Shown here one piece after another: positions 1 to 14,500 of a stretch of DNA of 64,000 nt. This DNA comes from Prunella strophiata (lineage: Eukaryota; Chordata; Aves; Passeriformes; Prunellidae). A program made the position numbers and the translations under genes. Each line of letters opens with the position of its first letter. Positions within the stretch are counted from its first letter, which is position 1. Under the pieces are notes generated by a model. The model was given only the letters and a program-made list of their open reading frames with translations, did no database searches and was not told the origin of the DNA. The stretch covers positions 88,395,300 through 88,459,299 of the forward strand of contig JAZBQD010000030.1 of NCBI GenBank assembly GCA_036583965.1, in the 5' to 3' direction.

Positions 1-3000
1 GTGCAAGGAGCAGGTGGGCACCACATGCATGTGTATTTTTGTGAGGTGCTGCCACTCTGCACCCAGTGCTCAGAGCAGTGTCACCCAAACTCTGCTTCCA
101 GACGTTGTCTGGTGCCTCTCTGCAGTGAAGAATCCCTTGTACCCACAGCAGAGCCTGCTTTATTGTGTGTGGCTCTGGTGCCTGCCTCTGAAATTACTTC
201 TCCAGTTTTCTTAGTTAGTGATTGGAGACAAAATAGAGATAATTAGTGCCTGACTACCTAATTATTAACTCCGACAATGACCAATTTGGAATAAACCATC
301 ATTAATATACATTGCATTCCCACAGTTGACAAGAACAATAATATTAACACCAGAATGTGTAGGAGCTGTTATTGGGAAACCAGCTGCCTCACATAAGTTA
401 ATGACTAGTTTTCTTCTATTCTGAATGTGTGAGACATGTTCAGTCTGTTGTGATTAAATGAGAAAGCTGGGTTTCTCCCAGATTTCATCCTTCTCTCCCT
501 TCTTTTCTTGTCCTGGGAAAGTGCAATGTTACTGTCCTGAATTTTGCTGCAGAAGGAGTGAACTGGGGACCTCTGCACAGCCAGCCACCATTGCACCTCA
601 TCACCTTTCCCCAGCTCTAGTTTCACCTGTGGGCTGGCACTGCCTACACACTGTGCAGCATCCTGATCCTTCTCCCACTCCTAGGTATCTGTTCTCCATA
701 ATTACTGCTCTTGGAGGGTGAAGGGCTCATAACCTCAGAAGAGCAGCCTGTAAAGAAGTCTTGCTGAAGACTTGCTGAAGTTCTCCAAGCACTAGCACAT
801 CCTGGGTGGCCATGGAGGACCAGGAGGTAGGCACTGTGCAGGGTCAGAACAGAGATACTTGCAGATTCTAAAGAGATGCAAACAGCCAGGTAGCCAAGAA
901 CACATGGATATACATGTGTTATGCATATACATTCATACCAGACACACACACAGAGTAGGTAAATAAGTACAGTTGTTTACACTTATGTGTATATTCATGT
1001 GTATACACACACATGTATTTTATCTGTATAAATTTGAAATCTGGAGACTTGAAAGGCCTATTCAAATGTGGTGCTTGGGTGCCATGGCCATAATATTTGT
1101 GCAGTGGTTTGTAAAACCAAAGGGAAGTGATCCTCCAGACTGCAATATTGGATATCTATTTCATCCACATAGTGGATGAAGGCCTTGTTCTGAATATGAG
1201 ATGAGTTTATTCAAGTATTCAAGTTATACAATTATGTTGCTGTTGCCAGCTTCAGATGTTACTTTGCATTAAAAATTAAAAGGAATCAGCAGGTCAAGTC
1301 CCAAAGAAGTTTTGAAAATCTCAGTGCTGATATTTATAAAACAAATCCATTAAACAAGTAGTACTTGAATCTAAAAACACTCCTCAAGCCTGTCTAAGTC
1401 CATTAAGTGGTTTTCAAAATCTTGCCAAAATGTGTAGAATAAGCAAAGTTTAATTCTCACAGTAGCCTTCCTGTTTGTGTCAGTTGATTGGCTGAAGTGT
1501 GTGGGATTTCACATGGCATCCCAAGCCCTGCACTCTGGGCAGAGTGAATTCCAGCTTGGCAGGCTCTGCTGTCCCCAGTTGCTCCCACAGCCCAGACAAG
1601 AGCTCTTACCCTTGCTCTGTGAGCCAGAGCTTTGGAAAACAAGCTGGTCACTTTGAGGATCTCAGGGTTTAGCATGCCAGAGCTACAAACAGTGCATATA
1701 AGTCCTTGCTGTGGCCCCCTGTGGCAACACTTTGTCCTGGCAATGTGCTGCCATGCCCTTCACACAGGTGCTTGCACAAAAGGCCTTTGCAGGGGCTTAC
1801 AAAGCTTTTGCAATGGCTGGTGAGGAGGGGTGGTGAGCAAATTTCTCACCAGGGTCATCCACTTCTGTAGAGGAAGCCCAGAAAGACAGCTTTTAGAGCC
1901 AGACTGTGGTGGCAAAAAGAGGCACAAAAAACCAGCAGATGTCTAAATACACCTTGCCCCTGCAGTGTTTTAGAAAGTCTCTATCTCAGCATCATGTTTG
2001 GTTGTCTGTACAGCCATATGAGTGTAACATGGCGTGGATCTTATTCTTTATTCCTTACAAGTGTTTAACAAGGGTGCTTGCATGTCTTCAGAGAGGCTTT
2101 ATCCTGCCTCTGTAGTAGCATCTCTGTCCCAGCCTCAGAGCAGCTACAAGTGGATAAGGAACAAATATTCACAGCTCACAATGATTACTTTTACAGCATG
2201 AGTCACAAACAATATGTTCTGTGAGGGAGAGTTGGGACTATTGTTTCTTCTTACTTTTTTACTGTCCTTCATCTTCAGTAGAAGTCATTTGGGCTGATAA
2301 TTTATGTTTTAATTTGTCTACAGAAAAAACCCCACAACATAATGAAATTGATCCTCAATGTGCCTTCTGTCCTGAAACAAACATCTTGCTAATAATCTGA
2401 ATGGTTTGAAGCCATATTCTTGCTAGGAGGAGTTTTGGACCTCTAAGGAATTCAAAGCCCTGGCAAAATTTCTTTTATTTTACTGTCTTCAAGCTACTCC
2501 TTCATTCTTAATAACTGCTTAATAATCTCTGTTTAAAAGTTGTGTTCTGCTGCTATGTGTAAAATAGAGAATAATGAAGAATAAAGTGTGTCCTAATAGA
2601 TTTAAGTATCTGGGAGGAGTGAAATTTGAGGGCAATGGTGGGCCAAGTATTTGGAGGGAGACATCCTGCCCGGATGGGCAGGAACTGGAAATTCAAAAAT
2701 CTGAGCTGTTAGAGCAAAATTTCTGCCTGCAACCCCCAGAGCAAAGAAGAAGATTGACCAAGATCAAGAAGCCTTTTGAGTCAGTGGTGGAGCATGGCAA
2801 TTATGTTGGGCGCTACTGTGACTGTAATATCAGCAAATTACAATTGATGAAGTGCCAACCCATTGTTATAATGTTTTATGGCAGCAGGAGCACTGAAAGC
2901 TGTGATTAAGTAATATTAGGAGCTTTAAAATTCTTTTTACAGAGCAGCGAAGCAGGGTAATGAGGATCTTCTCCAGTTCTTCACAATCAAAAAGGAAAGA

Positions 3001-4630
3001 AAAAAGTAGAAAGGAGGTCTAGGAGAAAGAGGGAGGAGGAGAATGGGCAAAGCTGATGAGTTCAATGCTCTGCAGCATAGGCCCAGAAGACTCCCCAGGG
3101 AAAATAAATCTTGCAAGTCAGTGTTTAAAAAGAGTTCAACCAGAAGCAAAAACAAAACAAAATCCAAAAGCAAATGCATTTCCTAAAGAAAACAATCATT
3201 TTTCATTCCAAAAGTATCTTTGCAGAGCAAACCATCCATTTAAGTTTTGTGCTGTACTGCAGGATCTAGCAGTCATCCTAAAACAGCTTCACCCATACAG
3301 GGGAACCCGAGCACATTTACCAGGATCCCAGCTGGAGTTGTTGAGTAGTGTCACAGAGGCCCATCTTCCCAGCAGAAGAAGGTCCTTAGCTGTGTAACCA
3401 TGTACTTTGCTGAGGGTAGCCTTTAGTTAGCTGCAAATTAATGCAGATGGTTTACCCTTGTCAGTCTGGATGGCAGATTTTGTCCTCTTTTTCTCTAGAT
3501 GCAGATTCCCATCAGCCATTTCCCAGTGGCAGTCATCACAGTTATATTATTGAAAACTCAGATGTGTCTGCATGTGTATTTCTAGCTCTAATAGCTATTT
3601 TGACCATTTTCAACAAATAATTGTTGCCCTGACCACTTCTTGTCTTTGTTTTTTTTTCTCTCCTCAGTTTGTTTCTCCTTTCAGCTGCAGGACAGATGGG
3701 TCCCTATGGGACTCTCATAATTAATTCAACCTTGATGTCTGACCCATCATTTATTTTTGTGTGGTCTTGGTGGCAGCACACTCTGAGTCTTTCGGAGTAT
3801 CTTTTATGAAAGCCTTCCAAAAAACCTGAAGCATTAGATGTTCATTAAATACTAATGTTTGTTTGATGCCCTTTTCAAAAAGAATGTGCAATCTCTGTTT
3901 TTAAGGACTGTCAAAATGGTTCATTTTAGCCTAGCAAGTATCATTTAATGTGAATAAAAATGGAAGCTTTTGAAAGGTGGGTAGATGGAAACTAATGTAG
4001 ATGATTTTAGAAAAGCTGACTTACTAAATCTCAGAGGAGCAAATTCATCCCAGTAGTAAGTAGGTGTAACACTAATGAGTTAAGAATTATACCCATTAAC
4101 ATCACAATTGATTTTTTTCTGTTCTCTCTCCTTTTGTATGTCAGATAAAAATGGAATAAGAACCTTGTAAAGCTGACAATAATGTTAGCTCTAAGAGATG
4201 TTCAGCCAATTTCTGTTAAAAACTTTATTGATATGCATTTTCAAGTTTTGTGCATATATTGTTTTCAGAATTTCATTCCTGCACCTTCATAGCTTCTAAA
4301 AAGTTGGTCCCACTTGTTTTTATCCTGTATAAAATATTAAGATACCAAGACTGAGATTACCAAGGTACTTCTTGGTATCAGATTTCCATGTGAATGGAGT
4401 GCAAAATACAGTTCTCATGTTCCACATTCAAACTAAAACATGCAGAATTTGTGTTGCAGGCTGCAAGAGGGACCTCTATTTTCACATCAATCCATGAATA
4501 AAACGCATTGATTTAAAGTACTCTTACATGCATACAAAGTATAATAATCTGTGGAAGTTCAAATAAAGATTATGTTAGTCAGGAAGACTAAGAGTATTAG
4601 CTGTACAGAGGTGAGAAAAAGATTAAATGT

Positions 4631-4694
4631 ACAGCATATATAAATATGTATTTTTATATTATGTATATATTATTTATATATATATACACATTAT
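4631..4694. repeat. AT-rich microsatellite-like patch
   Basis: Interrupted (TA)n/(TATT)n tract containing runs such as TATATATATA. It is simple sequence inside an intron, with no sign of function. Confidence 0.7.
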
Positions 4695-5581
4695 TTTTAA
4701 TCTGTGGCCCATTTTTCTGCATAGCAGCTTGACTTCTTATGTTCCTTTTTGCCTCTATAAATAAAGAACCTTGTGCTCTTTGATTTAATTTCCTATGTAA
4801 AATGTAAATTAGCGTGACATTGGGCAGAAAATTTGTTTTCTTTAAATTTGACTGGTTTCTTTTAAGTTCCCTTGATTTCTAGCACTCTTCATAAAGGTGA
4901 TCGTTCATACAGATTCTCTAACACTTTCCTCCATCTTCAGGATACAAAATAGACTGCACTGTCACCTTTTGACTTAAATGTCAGGTTTCCCCTGGACTAG
5001 CTGAGCACCTCAGCCCTGTAGACCTTTCTGTGTCACTCAGTCCCCTCAGGCTGTGTCTGGACAAGTCAAAGCAGGGCTGCTTTCTGGTTTCTTTGTCAGG
5101 GAACACCACGTTTACACTGAAGTTCATCTCAGGTGGGTGCCACAGAGGGGAAGCCTGCATACAGAAATAGGTAGGAGAACTGTCACATCTGAGTCATCCT
5201 CCAGCCCAGACAATTATGAGATCTGTGTGAGCCGTGGTGAGAGCCAGCATGTAAATTTAGACACAGCTGTAGGTTGTGAAAATTTGCCTTTTGAGAACTG
5301 ACAGTTTTAGTTACAGGTCTTCTCTTGATTTTACTCTTGCCTACTTTCATTTGAATGAGCTCAAAATTATTTGGATTTGTATGTTAAGACCAATATTTCT
5401 ATTAATCAAAACCAGATCCGAGTTGTTATCACCTCTTATTGTCTCAGGGCGCGTTAAACCAGAAATTTGTCAGCTGTCATATCCAAAAATATCTTTCCCA
5501 CCCACCCCTCCTAATTATGAGTAACATCTGAATTTCCTAGACTGTGTTTCATAAAAATAACTCTCTGGAGCAATTTATAGC

Positions 5582-5595
5582 AAAAAAAAAAAAAA
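5582..5595. repeat. Poly(A) run, 14 bases
   Basis: Uninterrupted A run. No recognisable retroposed gene lies immediately 5' of it, so it is not clearly a retroposon tail. Confidence 0.7.
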
Positions 5596-7074
5596 GGTTT
5601 CCAGCACAACCAACTCAAGCACACAACCTTTGCAAATAAGCCCATTTCCTGAGTCTTTCAGAGTCATTTTTATCAGTTCTATATCTGTACAGGGCATTTT
5701 TGAAGTGCTGCTTCCTAGATGCCAAAAATTAGGTTCCTTGGGTATCTAAGCTGATCTGATAACAAGACTTTGGTCTGTAGCCACAATCCACTGAAGGACT
5801 TCTGGCACTTCCCCTGCAAACCCCTGTTTGTCATCCTGCCTGGTGCAAATGGACTGGGGTCTGGTCCTACTGTGTTTTGCATCTGCTGCCACTTCCCTGT
5901 GCTCTCAGCACATCAGCCCTTCCCTTCACCTCCAGATCACCTCAACCATGCTTGGGCTTTTAGATATGTTTTCTGGTCCTGGGTGCAATTCTGTCTCATT
6001 TCTGTTATTCCTACACTGAGTTTTGGGTTCTGCCTCAAAGCTTTTGTTCTTCTGTTATGGTTGCAGGGTTGCTTGTGTTACAAAACAATCACTAGTGATG
6101 ATCTCTGAAGGAGAAAGTAAATGGATAGCACATCTCTTAGAGATAACTTCTGCCTGTGCAACAAATGTGTTGGACTTAGCAGTGGTGCTCAGAAGCCTCA
6201 CAGCACACAACCATTGCAGTGACAAACTCCAGCAATGGTGCAGGTTTCCAAACATAGAAATTAGCATTCCCAATTGAGCATACCCATGTCCCACAGGGCT
6301 CTGAGTGGGGTCTACTATCATCAGTAGTCCATGCTCTCTAGAGAACATACTGAAGAGATCTTTTGTCTTTTCCAGCCATTGATCACCTCTGACAGCTTCT
6401 AAAATTGTTTCAGCACTGATGACTTCCTGGGATCTTTTTCCTTTTGAAAAGAAAGTATATTTCAGTCTCACTTACCTAGAGCTAACGCAGGAATGTATAT
6501 TAAGAAGCTATATGTCAACAAATACACTGCCTAGAAGTTAATTAAACATAAAATCCTAGAGGATTTCATTATTTCTCACACCAGTATTCTTCATCTTTTT
6601 TCCTAGTGTCCTTGTTAGTGAATGTTGCACATCTTAATTAACTCCCTTCTTGGACAGCTTTCCTAATGCCTTAAAATTCTGAGTGGGGATCTTAAATCCA
6701 AATATAGACATGGAGGGTCAGTAGGAGGGTTTTGGGAGATGCCCCTGGCAAACTGGCAAACTGGCTGCCAGTGGCATCTCCCAACAACTCTGCCCCTTTG
6801 CTGGTGGCCACAGCCCCATGAGCAAAGAGCAAAATGTTTCTATGTGTCTACCACATGTGTCATCATTGGTGCTGGGAGTGATGAAGAAAAGTGGGTCCTA
6901 TATGAAAATCCCAGACTGTGAAAGGACCTGGCAGAGGTGGAAGCACATGTTATCCTTTGTTGTGCCAGCAGTGGGTAAGATGCTCTGCATCAGAGTGACA
7001 GGAGGGACAGAGACACCAAAAAGGAATTACCAAGGAGTGCCTGCTAGAGCTCCCTCTGATCATTGTTTTCAGAA

Positions 7075-7850
7075 GATAGCATGTTGCATAAGTATGATGG
7101 AGAGACATGGATTTGACAGATGAACCACTCAGGGGATAAGGAATGGTCTGGGTGGTTACATGCAAAGAGTGACAGTCAATATCTTGATGTCCAGGTGGAG
7201 AGCAGCAATGAGTGGCATTCCTTAGGGGTCAGTATTGGGACCAGTGCTGTTTAAAATGTTTGTTGGTGACATGGAGAGTGGGATCAAGTTCACCCTCCCT
7301 AAGTTTTCTGGTGACACTGAGCTCTGTGATGTGGTCAACACGCTGGAGACAAGGAATGGCATCCAGAGAGACCTGGACAGGCCTGAGAGGTGGGACCATG
7401 CAAACCTCAGGAAGTTCAACAAGGCCAAGTGCCAAGGTCCTGCACCTGGGCCAGGGCAGTCCCAAGCACAGGTACAAATTGCATGAAGAATGGACTGAGA
7501 GCAGCCCTTAAAAGAAAGTCTTGGGGGTGCTGGTGGGTGAGAAGCTCAACATGACTCAGCAGTGCACAATGGCAGCCCAGAAATCCAGACACATCCTGGG
7601 CTGCATCCAAAGCAGCATGGCCAGTGGGGTGAGGAGGATGAGTCTCCCCCTGTACTCTGCTCTCATGAGACCCCACCTGCAGTGCTGCTCTGGGGACCTG
7701 AACACAAGGAAGGTGTGAACCTGTCAGAACAAGTCCAGAGAAGGGCCACAAAGTTGATCAGAGGGCTGGAACACCTCTCCTGTGACAGGGGGGCTGGAAC
7801 TAGATCATGTTTAAAGTCCTTTCTAACCCAAACCATTCTGTGATTTTATG
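7075..7850 (+). mobile_element. CR1 LINE fragment (reverse transcriptase part plus 3' tail)
   Basis: The translated fragments show the C-terminal part of the CR1 reverse-transcriptase ORF, including the stretches GPVLFKMF, RDLDRPERW, LNMTQQC and LPLYSALMRPHLQCC. They are spread over more than one frame and broken by stops. The element ends at about 7850 with the typical CR1 3' tail (CCATTCTGTGATT). After the stretch encoding IRGLEHLSC the sequence jumps directly to the 3' untranslated tail. The last few hundred bases of the ORF that a full copy would have there are therefore missing. CR1 is the dominant avian LINE and is usually truncated at the 5' end, as here. This is a dead copy in sense orientation within an SH3RF3 intron. 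Confidence 0.9.
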
Positions 7851-9757
7851 CTTATTCTACCATGGTAAATAATCACCAATGTGTCTGAGCTTGACCTCTT
7901 GAACTTTTAAAGAAGAGTATTTTGAAGAATAACAGTTTTCTGATAGAATGTAGCAAATAATCGGTTTTACCTCTTTCTTTACTTCTTATTGTCACACATG
8001 CCGGAATGGTCAAACTGTTTTTATTCTAGGCACAAAAAGATCTGTGAGTGTGTGTGTATGCTGAATGCATGCTTCAAATAATAAAAATAACAGATGAAGT
8101 TGGTTTTTTGCCTAAAAATGTCATTAGCTGTGCCAAAACCAGATGTTCAAGTCTGAAATCCTCTGACATTTTGTTAGGTGTTAGAGCTGAACATTGAAAA
8201 AACCAAATTCAAAAGACTAGAGGAATAATCTGCAAATTTAAAACAAAAATCAGAAACAGGGGAAGATAGTTGGAATTAATTTGGGAATCTCTATCTTTTC
8301 CAGATTTTCTCTAGAACACACAGGACTCTTGAAGGCTGACCCCTTTGTGTTTAGTCTATCCTGTAGAAGAAATTGCATTGGTTTTACTTACTTTATTCCT
8401 TTACAAAGTAGACCAGCCATTGTTTATTTTATCTCCTGCTGCATCGTTTTTTGAGTGTAATACTGGCATTATTTTAATCTGACAAAAGCAAGGGCTGCTG
8501 CCAAAGGGATTGTCCTGCTTTTACCTCATGTGTGACAATTCTTTCCTTCTGCCCTCCATGTTCCAGGACTACCAGATATATCTGCATGCTGAGATGATCA
8601 GGGAAGTCACCCTGTTGAAAGCTATTCATTTAAGTTGGAGTTGGTTTAGTTTCCAGTCATATCTGTTACTTTTACTGCACAGTCACATGAACATCCATGC
8701 TGATGCAGGGCAGAAAGAGGGAAGATGGGAAAGGAGGCCATGTGGTATCTCACACTGCAGGAAAACATGTCTATGAGGGCAGCAACTCCCACCCAGAGTT
8801 ATCCTGCAGTGATTGCTGCCATTGCAGTGTGCTGTAAGCCATCAGGCAAAAATGGTGAGGTGAGGAATGGGGGACTTTGTGCAAGCAACCTCTTCCACCT
8901 CCTGGTTGTCCCTTAACTTATCTAATTATTTTATTAAGTTATAATTTTATGACAAGCATACTAGATACTCCATAAACCAAGTTAATAATATTAGTTTTTG
9001 CTTAAGTGAGGCTGGAGGGAGTGTCCTGCTCTAAATCTGACTTTGAAGTCTTCCGATCTGTTTAGACACAATTGAATCAAATGGACAGGAAATTTCATGA
9101 GAGAGCTTTCTGTAATAGAATTTTTCTGTAACAGATTTTTTTCTGGAAACCTTGGGACAGAGCAGGAGAGGTGCCAGAGCATTCAGACTATTCAGTGATA
9201 GACTCATGCTGGAGATATTCTTCTCTTACCACATGGCTAAAGGGATGGCACTGAGGGAAGAGGCAGCTCTGGTTCTCAAGAAGAAGGCAACCAGGCAGAA
9301 GGAGGGAGAGCACTCCCTGATGGTCATCTCCTTGATCCCTCTTCTCTGATCTGCTTCAGCCTCAACAACATAGTAAGGAATTTACAGTCATGACTTCCTC
9401 TTGTATCCTTTTTCTTTTCTTTTCCTAGCCCAAAAGGAAGGACTATGACTCTAATCTTTGAGAAATAATTTCCTCAGCATCTTCCCTCCTTGCTCCAATC
9501 TAGTGCTTAGATTTGCCTGTTCCCAGCCAAAGCCTTTCACTTCCATAGGTGCATGGCTTAGGAAAGAGATGTGTGTGGTTATATTGATTTGGTGGATGCA
9601 TGATTTTATTATCCCTCAATATATGAACTATGGGAATGGAAGAAGAGTTATAGAGATGATTAATATTGAATTCCTGGAAATCTCCCAGGCCAAATGAGAT
9701 CTGAGAGCTCCTGGTACTGGCACTGAGCTTCTCTGCCCTAAAGCACCTGGGGGGCTG

Positions 9758-9785
9758 TCATGGTTTAACCCTGGCTGGTTACTGC
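9758..9785 (-). mobile_element. Possible LTR terminus of an avian ERV
   Basis: The string TGTCATGGTTTAACCCTGGC resembles the terminus of the common avian LTR family that also appears at 60385. Here the similarity ends after roughly 28 bases. It could be a truncated LTR, a different LTR family sharing its terminus, or coincidence. Confidence 0.35.
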
Positions 9786-12700
9786 TTAGGGGTTACTGCT
9801 CTGTCTCAAGCACAAGGTTTTGTCCTGTGGGGGTCTTTGAAGGCACAAAAGCACTCCTGAGGGTTGAGTTTAAGGGCAAAGTAAAGGCAGCTCCACACCA
9901 TTCCAGTGACACACAGGAGGAACTCTCACTAAGCACATACCTGAGTTTTCAGTGCAGCACACTGTACACAGTTAACTCTGTTACTTTCTCTTTGGCCAGT
10001 GGTTAAAGAGGGAAAAAATTACTTTCATGGAAAGTAATAAAGATATTGCCAGTGGGAGTCACATCCTCCTGAGTGGTTTTATTCATTCATGTGGCTGGCA
10101 GTTCTACCAGTCTTTGTCCAACATGATTGCTGAGCATTTGCAAAGATCAAACTCTCATCAGGTCATACCCTGATTATGGCTACATCCTTTTTGCATCCTG
10201 AGCAAATGCAGATATGCCTCATTCTTGACAGTCTGATATGGTCATCTGCTGCTACTCCTTTTTTTCTCTCTGGAACCTTTTTCTGTCCTCTAGAGCCCAT
10301 AAAACTCACACTTACTTGCAACCCTTTGCTTGCTCACTATTCTTTCTGTCTATTGTCTTTTATTTATTACTGAATGCCAGCTATGACAATCACATTGTCA
10401 ATTTTTTTAATCCAGATTTTCTTCTATAGAAGAAAAGAAGCTCTGTTCTTCACTGTTGTGATGAATGCTTCAAACATCTGCATCAGAATTGCTCCTCCAG
10501 ATTCTTCTCTAAAATTGCTCTTGGCTGTGATGGCTAGAGAAGATGTATGTTGTGTAAAATCCTCTGTCCATCTTGCTGATAAGACTGTTGAATTCTATAT
10601 TTTGTCTGTAACTATACATTGTCTCTTGTCCCAGTCCTAAATTGTACTTTCTTTGGGCCAAGAGCTGTCATGTTGCTCTATGTTTACATAGTGCTTCTCA
10701 CAATGGAATTCTGATGTGTGGTTGGAGCTTTTCAGCATTTAATGGCAAAAATAAGTATGAATAAATGTCTCTGTGTGACTGCATCACACAATGTGGATCA
10801 CAGTTTGCAAAATTTCACTTTCCTTGGGACAACTTGTCTCTCTGCCTACGGAATGTAGGTGCAATGCAGGGCAGACTGTTTTCAGAAAGGAATGTGTCAG
10901 GAAAATATTTGAGCTTGAGTAATTCCACAAACAGGATAAAACCCCCCAGTGTTCTGCAGTTTCAGAAAGATTTCCTACTGTGCAGATTTTTTGTTAGCCC
11001 ATTTCTTTTGCCATCTCAGAGCTCAAACAGCATGGCCTAGAGCAGTGGTTTTCCAAATTCCTTCCACTTGTAGCATACTAGCATAAACAGCATTTGCATA
11101 TGGATGTCATAAAAGTGACTAATGCTGGCAATCATCATACTTTATTGCAGTAATGTGACACATGTGCCTGAGCATCCTAAATGATCTGCTCCAAGCTCAT
11201 TGGGGCTGAAGAAATGGCACACCTCTTATCTAGCAGTGACACCTGTGGCAGAGCAGGCTTGGACAGAAATCAGGATATTGATCCAGCTCCAGATGAGTGT
11301 ACAAGAGGCAAAGGCACTAGCTGCTTCACATGATTCCACTGCACTGGGTATGTGTCCTTTACCCTAAACCAGAGATTAAACTCAAAAAGTTGAACAAATA
11401 ACATTTCTAGTTTGATAGCCAGAGTTCAGTGTACTTTTGACTGCAGCTGTTGGCAAGTCAATGAAGAGACCTCCCACTCTGAACTCAGCCTCACCCCCAA
11501 TCATATTTTAACATCTCAGATTCTCCAAAGAGGTCTATAAATGGTTCTTTGAGGTGAGGGGCAGTGAGTCATGACATGAGTGTGAAGCTGAGTGCTGCCA
11601 TTTTCAGTCAAGAATTTGCAGAGTGAGGGGGGAGGGTTGTGAACCCAATTGCATCATCATATAGCACAGAAAATTTATTTTCATATCTTACAGACTGGCT
11701 TTCAGTTACTGGTCAGGCTTCCAAAAAAAAAAGCTGAGATGTGCCTGTTGTGCAGTATGCAATATGCCATGTGCAATGGCCCCTGCCCCATAATGCCATC
11801 CCAATCCACTTGTCTGCCTTTCAGCAGTATGACAGAAGTATAGAGGTCTCCAAGGATGAGACAGGGCTATGTAAAAATCATTTTAAAATAACTGGTCACT
11901 GCATAGAGCAAAAAAAGGATGCAAATTAATGTTCCCACTGAGGACAAAGAGCCATGCTGCTGTACCAAGCATCAGCACATCTATGCAGGAAGAAGGTGCT
12001 TTAAATGTGCAGGCAATTCAAAGCAGAGTTTGCACTGTAATAGCCACAGGAGACACAAACTCAGGCTGTCAAGTCATGTCTCCCTCAGCATAATTCCTTT
12101 TTTTTCATCTGTGTGCATAGCTAAGAAGACCAGTCTCCCTGTCACATAAATGACTCATGTATCCTGGTGCAGCTGCCCTTTTCAAACACATATAATTCAT
12201 CTCCCATTTTGGAGAAACATCTCAGAACTCTCCCTCTAGGGAGTCATCCCATAGTTTGGTGAAGCACAATGTCCTGACTCATACTTTCACCACAACTGGC
12301 AAATAGTAAAGCCAAGGGCTGGATGCATCCCTCCAAAGATGCAGCAGTTTTGTGACAGATGGCTGACATCCATTGGTATTGGCTGCTTCCAGAGAAACAT
12401 GCAGGGTGACCCTGGAGCTGGTGCAGCAACCCTCCACCACAACCAGGAACCCTGCTTTATAGCCAGCTGCAGCAGGAGCTCCATGCACACAGAATCTGAC
12501 TATACAGCCCCATGGGATGTCACACTATTGCAAATGCCCTGAACCACATCCAGCAGTGCTTTTCTGTCTTGTATTTGGGAAGCAGAAGCCAGAACAATAT
12601 GTAGAAAAAAGGTCTCTAAATATAGTACACACAGAGCAAAGGCTGTTTATCACAACCCTTTAGTGCTAATATCTGCTTGAATTGTGTATGCCTTGGTTCC

Positions 12701-14439
12701 TTTTACAAGCAATTGAACCAAAACATTTTCTTGGCATTTGCTTTCATTCTTCATTTCTGCTTTATCAGAGATAGAGAGTACAGTGCATTTGTTTGTATGC
12801 GATTCCCCACAGGTAATCTTCAGTTGCAGCACATAAAACTTAATTTTCCCTGATTGCACAAGATTTCTTTCTCTACACAAAGTTGTAAATCACTGCAAAA
12901 GACTCCTTGCTTGCTCACTGTAGGCAAAGCCTTGCATTACTTGAAAAATTACTTTGGCTTTCCCGTGGGCTCCTGCTGCTGCAATTCTAAGAGCTTCCAA
13001 GAGCTCCAAAGATTTTTCCAACTTCATGCTTTCTGCAGGTAACATTGATGGTGTGAGATGATGGTGTAGGTCTTTTTCTCATCACCCACCAGAACACTTT
13101 TCTTATCAAATTTTTAAAAGACTTCAGGAATTCTTTTTTTCTTTCCTCCTTATGTCTCATTAAGCTGGAAGCAAGTGTTTTCCTTAAAAAAATGACATGG
13201 TATTGTTGCTTCTTTCACACAACCCTGATCATTCCAAAACCAGCATTTTCAAGAACTATATTCCAGGAACAAATCTGAGAGTATGAGCAAAAGGGACCAA
13301 TGTCATGTCTGATAGCATGTGTGCACAGTGGAGCTATCAGGAAGAGAAGGGTCTCTGCAACAACATGAGCATGACGTTCCTGGTTCACAATCCCATTTAT
13401 AATTACTTGGGACCACACACCATAACTTGGAAGCCATTTGCTTTAAGACTTCCAAGCTTGATGTATGCATTGACTCTGAGGACATCCTCTGCCCTTAGGT
13501 GGTGGTATTTAACTTGTCAATTTTCAGTTAATTCATAATTTTATGGGTATTGTTGATCACTTGAGTAAGCAATAGCACCAGGAGCCTTGTGAAACATTAA
13601 GGAAGGAAGGAGATAGAAAGTTGCCTGAAAACTCTGAAAACACAAAACTTAGCTCTTTTAAAAGATACTGCGTAGAGTTTACATGTGATCCATACAGGTC
13701 TGCTCCAGGATCTAAAGAATCTTTCCTAGCCTGTGCTGAAGTTTTTAGGTACAGCTGGCTCAGAGTGGAAGTTTTCACAAGTGAAGGGCTTTCTAGATTC
13801 AGCACAAAGCTCCTTTGGAGGGATTCCCTTCCTTGCAGTAACTGGCTGTAATGATACAGGGCTCATACAGCTGCCAGGTTTTGGTGAGGAATGAGTACAT
13901 CATCTGAACTGCTCCTCAAAGCCTCCTGATTCATCCAGGTCCCCAGCCAAGGCTGCTGCCCAGGATAAGGCTGCTCACACTTCTGCTAGCACCAGCCTCT
14001 TCCCTCGTGGTGCAGGTGGACACCTGGACTTCAGGAGGGAGTCACAAAGGTTTTCCAGTTTACAAGAACAAGAGTGAAGGATACTCAGCATAGCCAGAAA
14101 GCTGGTGGCTTTCTATACAGAAAGTGTTAGTGTTGCTTCAGGTCTGCCATGGCTATTCCCCCACACAGGGACTTTCAGCCAGGAGTCCAAGTACCCTGTT
14201 GAACTCCTAAACCTACTGTGGCTTTGGTAATTTCTTGTCTTAGCTGAGAAACATCATCTGCAAAACAATTTCCTGATGGACATCTTGTCAAAACAAGCAA
14301 GTTCCTGGGAAATACTTAAGTTCCAATGAGTTTCATTTTTTGATGAAAAAACTGTTTGTCAGTGAAATCTACACAAGCTTCAACAGGGACTCTTCTGGTA
14401 CTGAAATTGGTGCCAGATGGGCACCAGTCCTTCCACTGT

Positions 14440-14500
14440 TGAAGGCAGCTGGAGTTTTGCCACTGACTTCAAAGGAATTAGGATCAAGCCCATGAATTCA
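14440..14500. repeat. Possible ancient amniote interspersed repeat
   Basis: The phrase around TTGCCACTGACTTCAAAGGA followed by TTAGGATCAAGCCCATGA resembles a conserved core I associate with old amniote SINE/LINE relics. No boundaries or tail can be defined and the family is uncertain. Confidence 0.3.

Larger units (their letters stand above)
1..7070. other. Intronic sequence, no gene seen
   Basis: This is the 5' part of a long SH3RF3 intron. I see no conserved exon: no SH3-type motif (ALYDY, DGWxxG, FPxNYV) in any frame and no convincing acceptor/donor pair. It holds a TA-rich patch around 4630-4695, a 14-base A run at 5582-5595 and short CA/TG runs near 940-1015. All open frames are short and unrelated to known proteins. 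The largest is a 138-codon minus-strand frame at 6055-6471, which I judge to be chance. Confidence 0.6.

Noticed and set aside
6055..6471. Minus-strand 138-codon open frame
   Set aside because: No recognisable domain, no promoter or splice context, and ordinary intronic composition. Length alone is weak evidence in 64 kb.
11041..11075. Possible hAT DNA-transposon end (CAGTGGTTTTCCAAATTCC)
   Set aside because: It resembles the CAGTGGTTCTCAAA terminus of hAT elements only over a few bases. No partner inverted repeat or 8-bp duplication was found.
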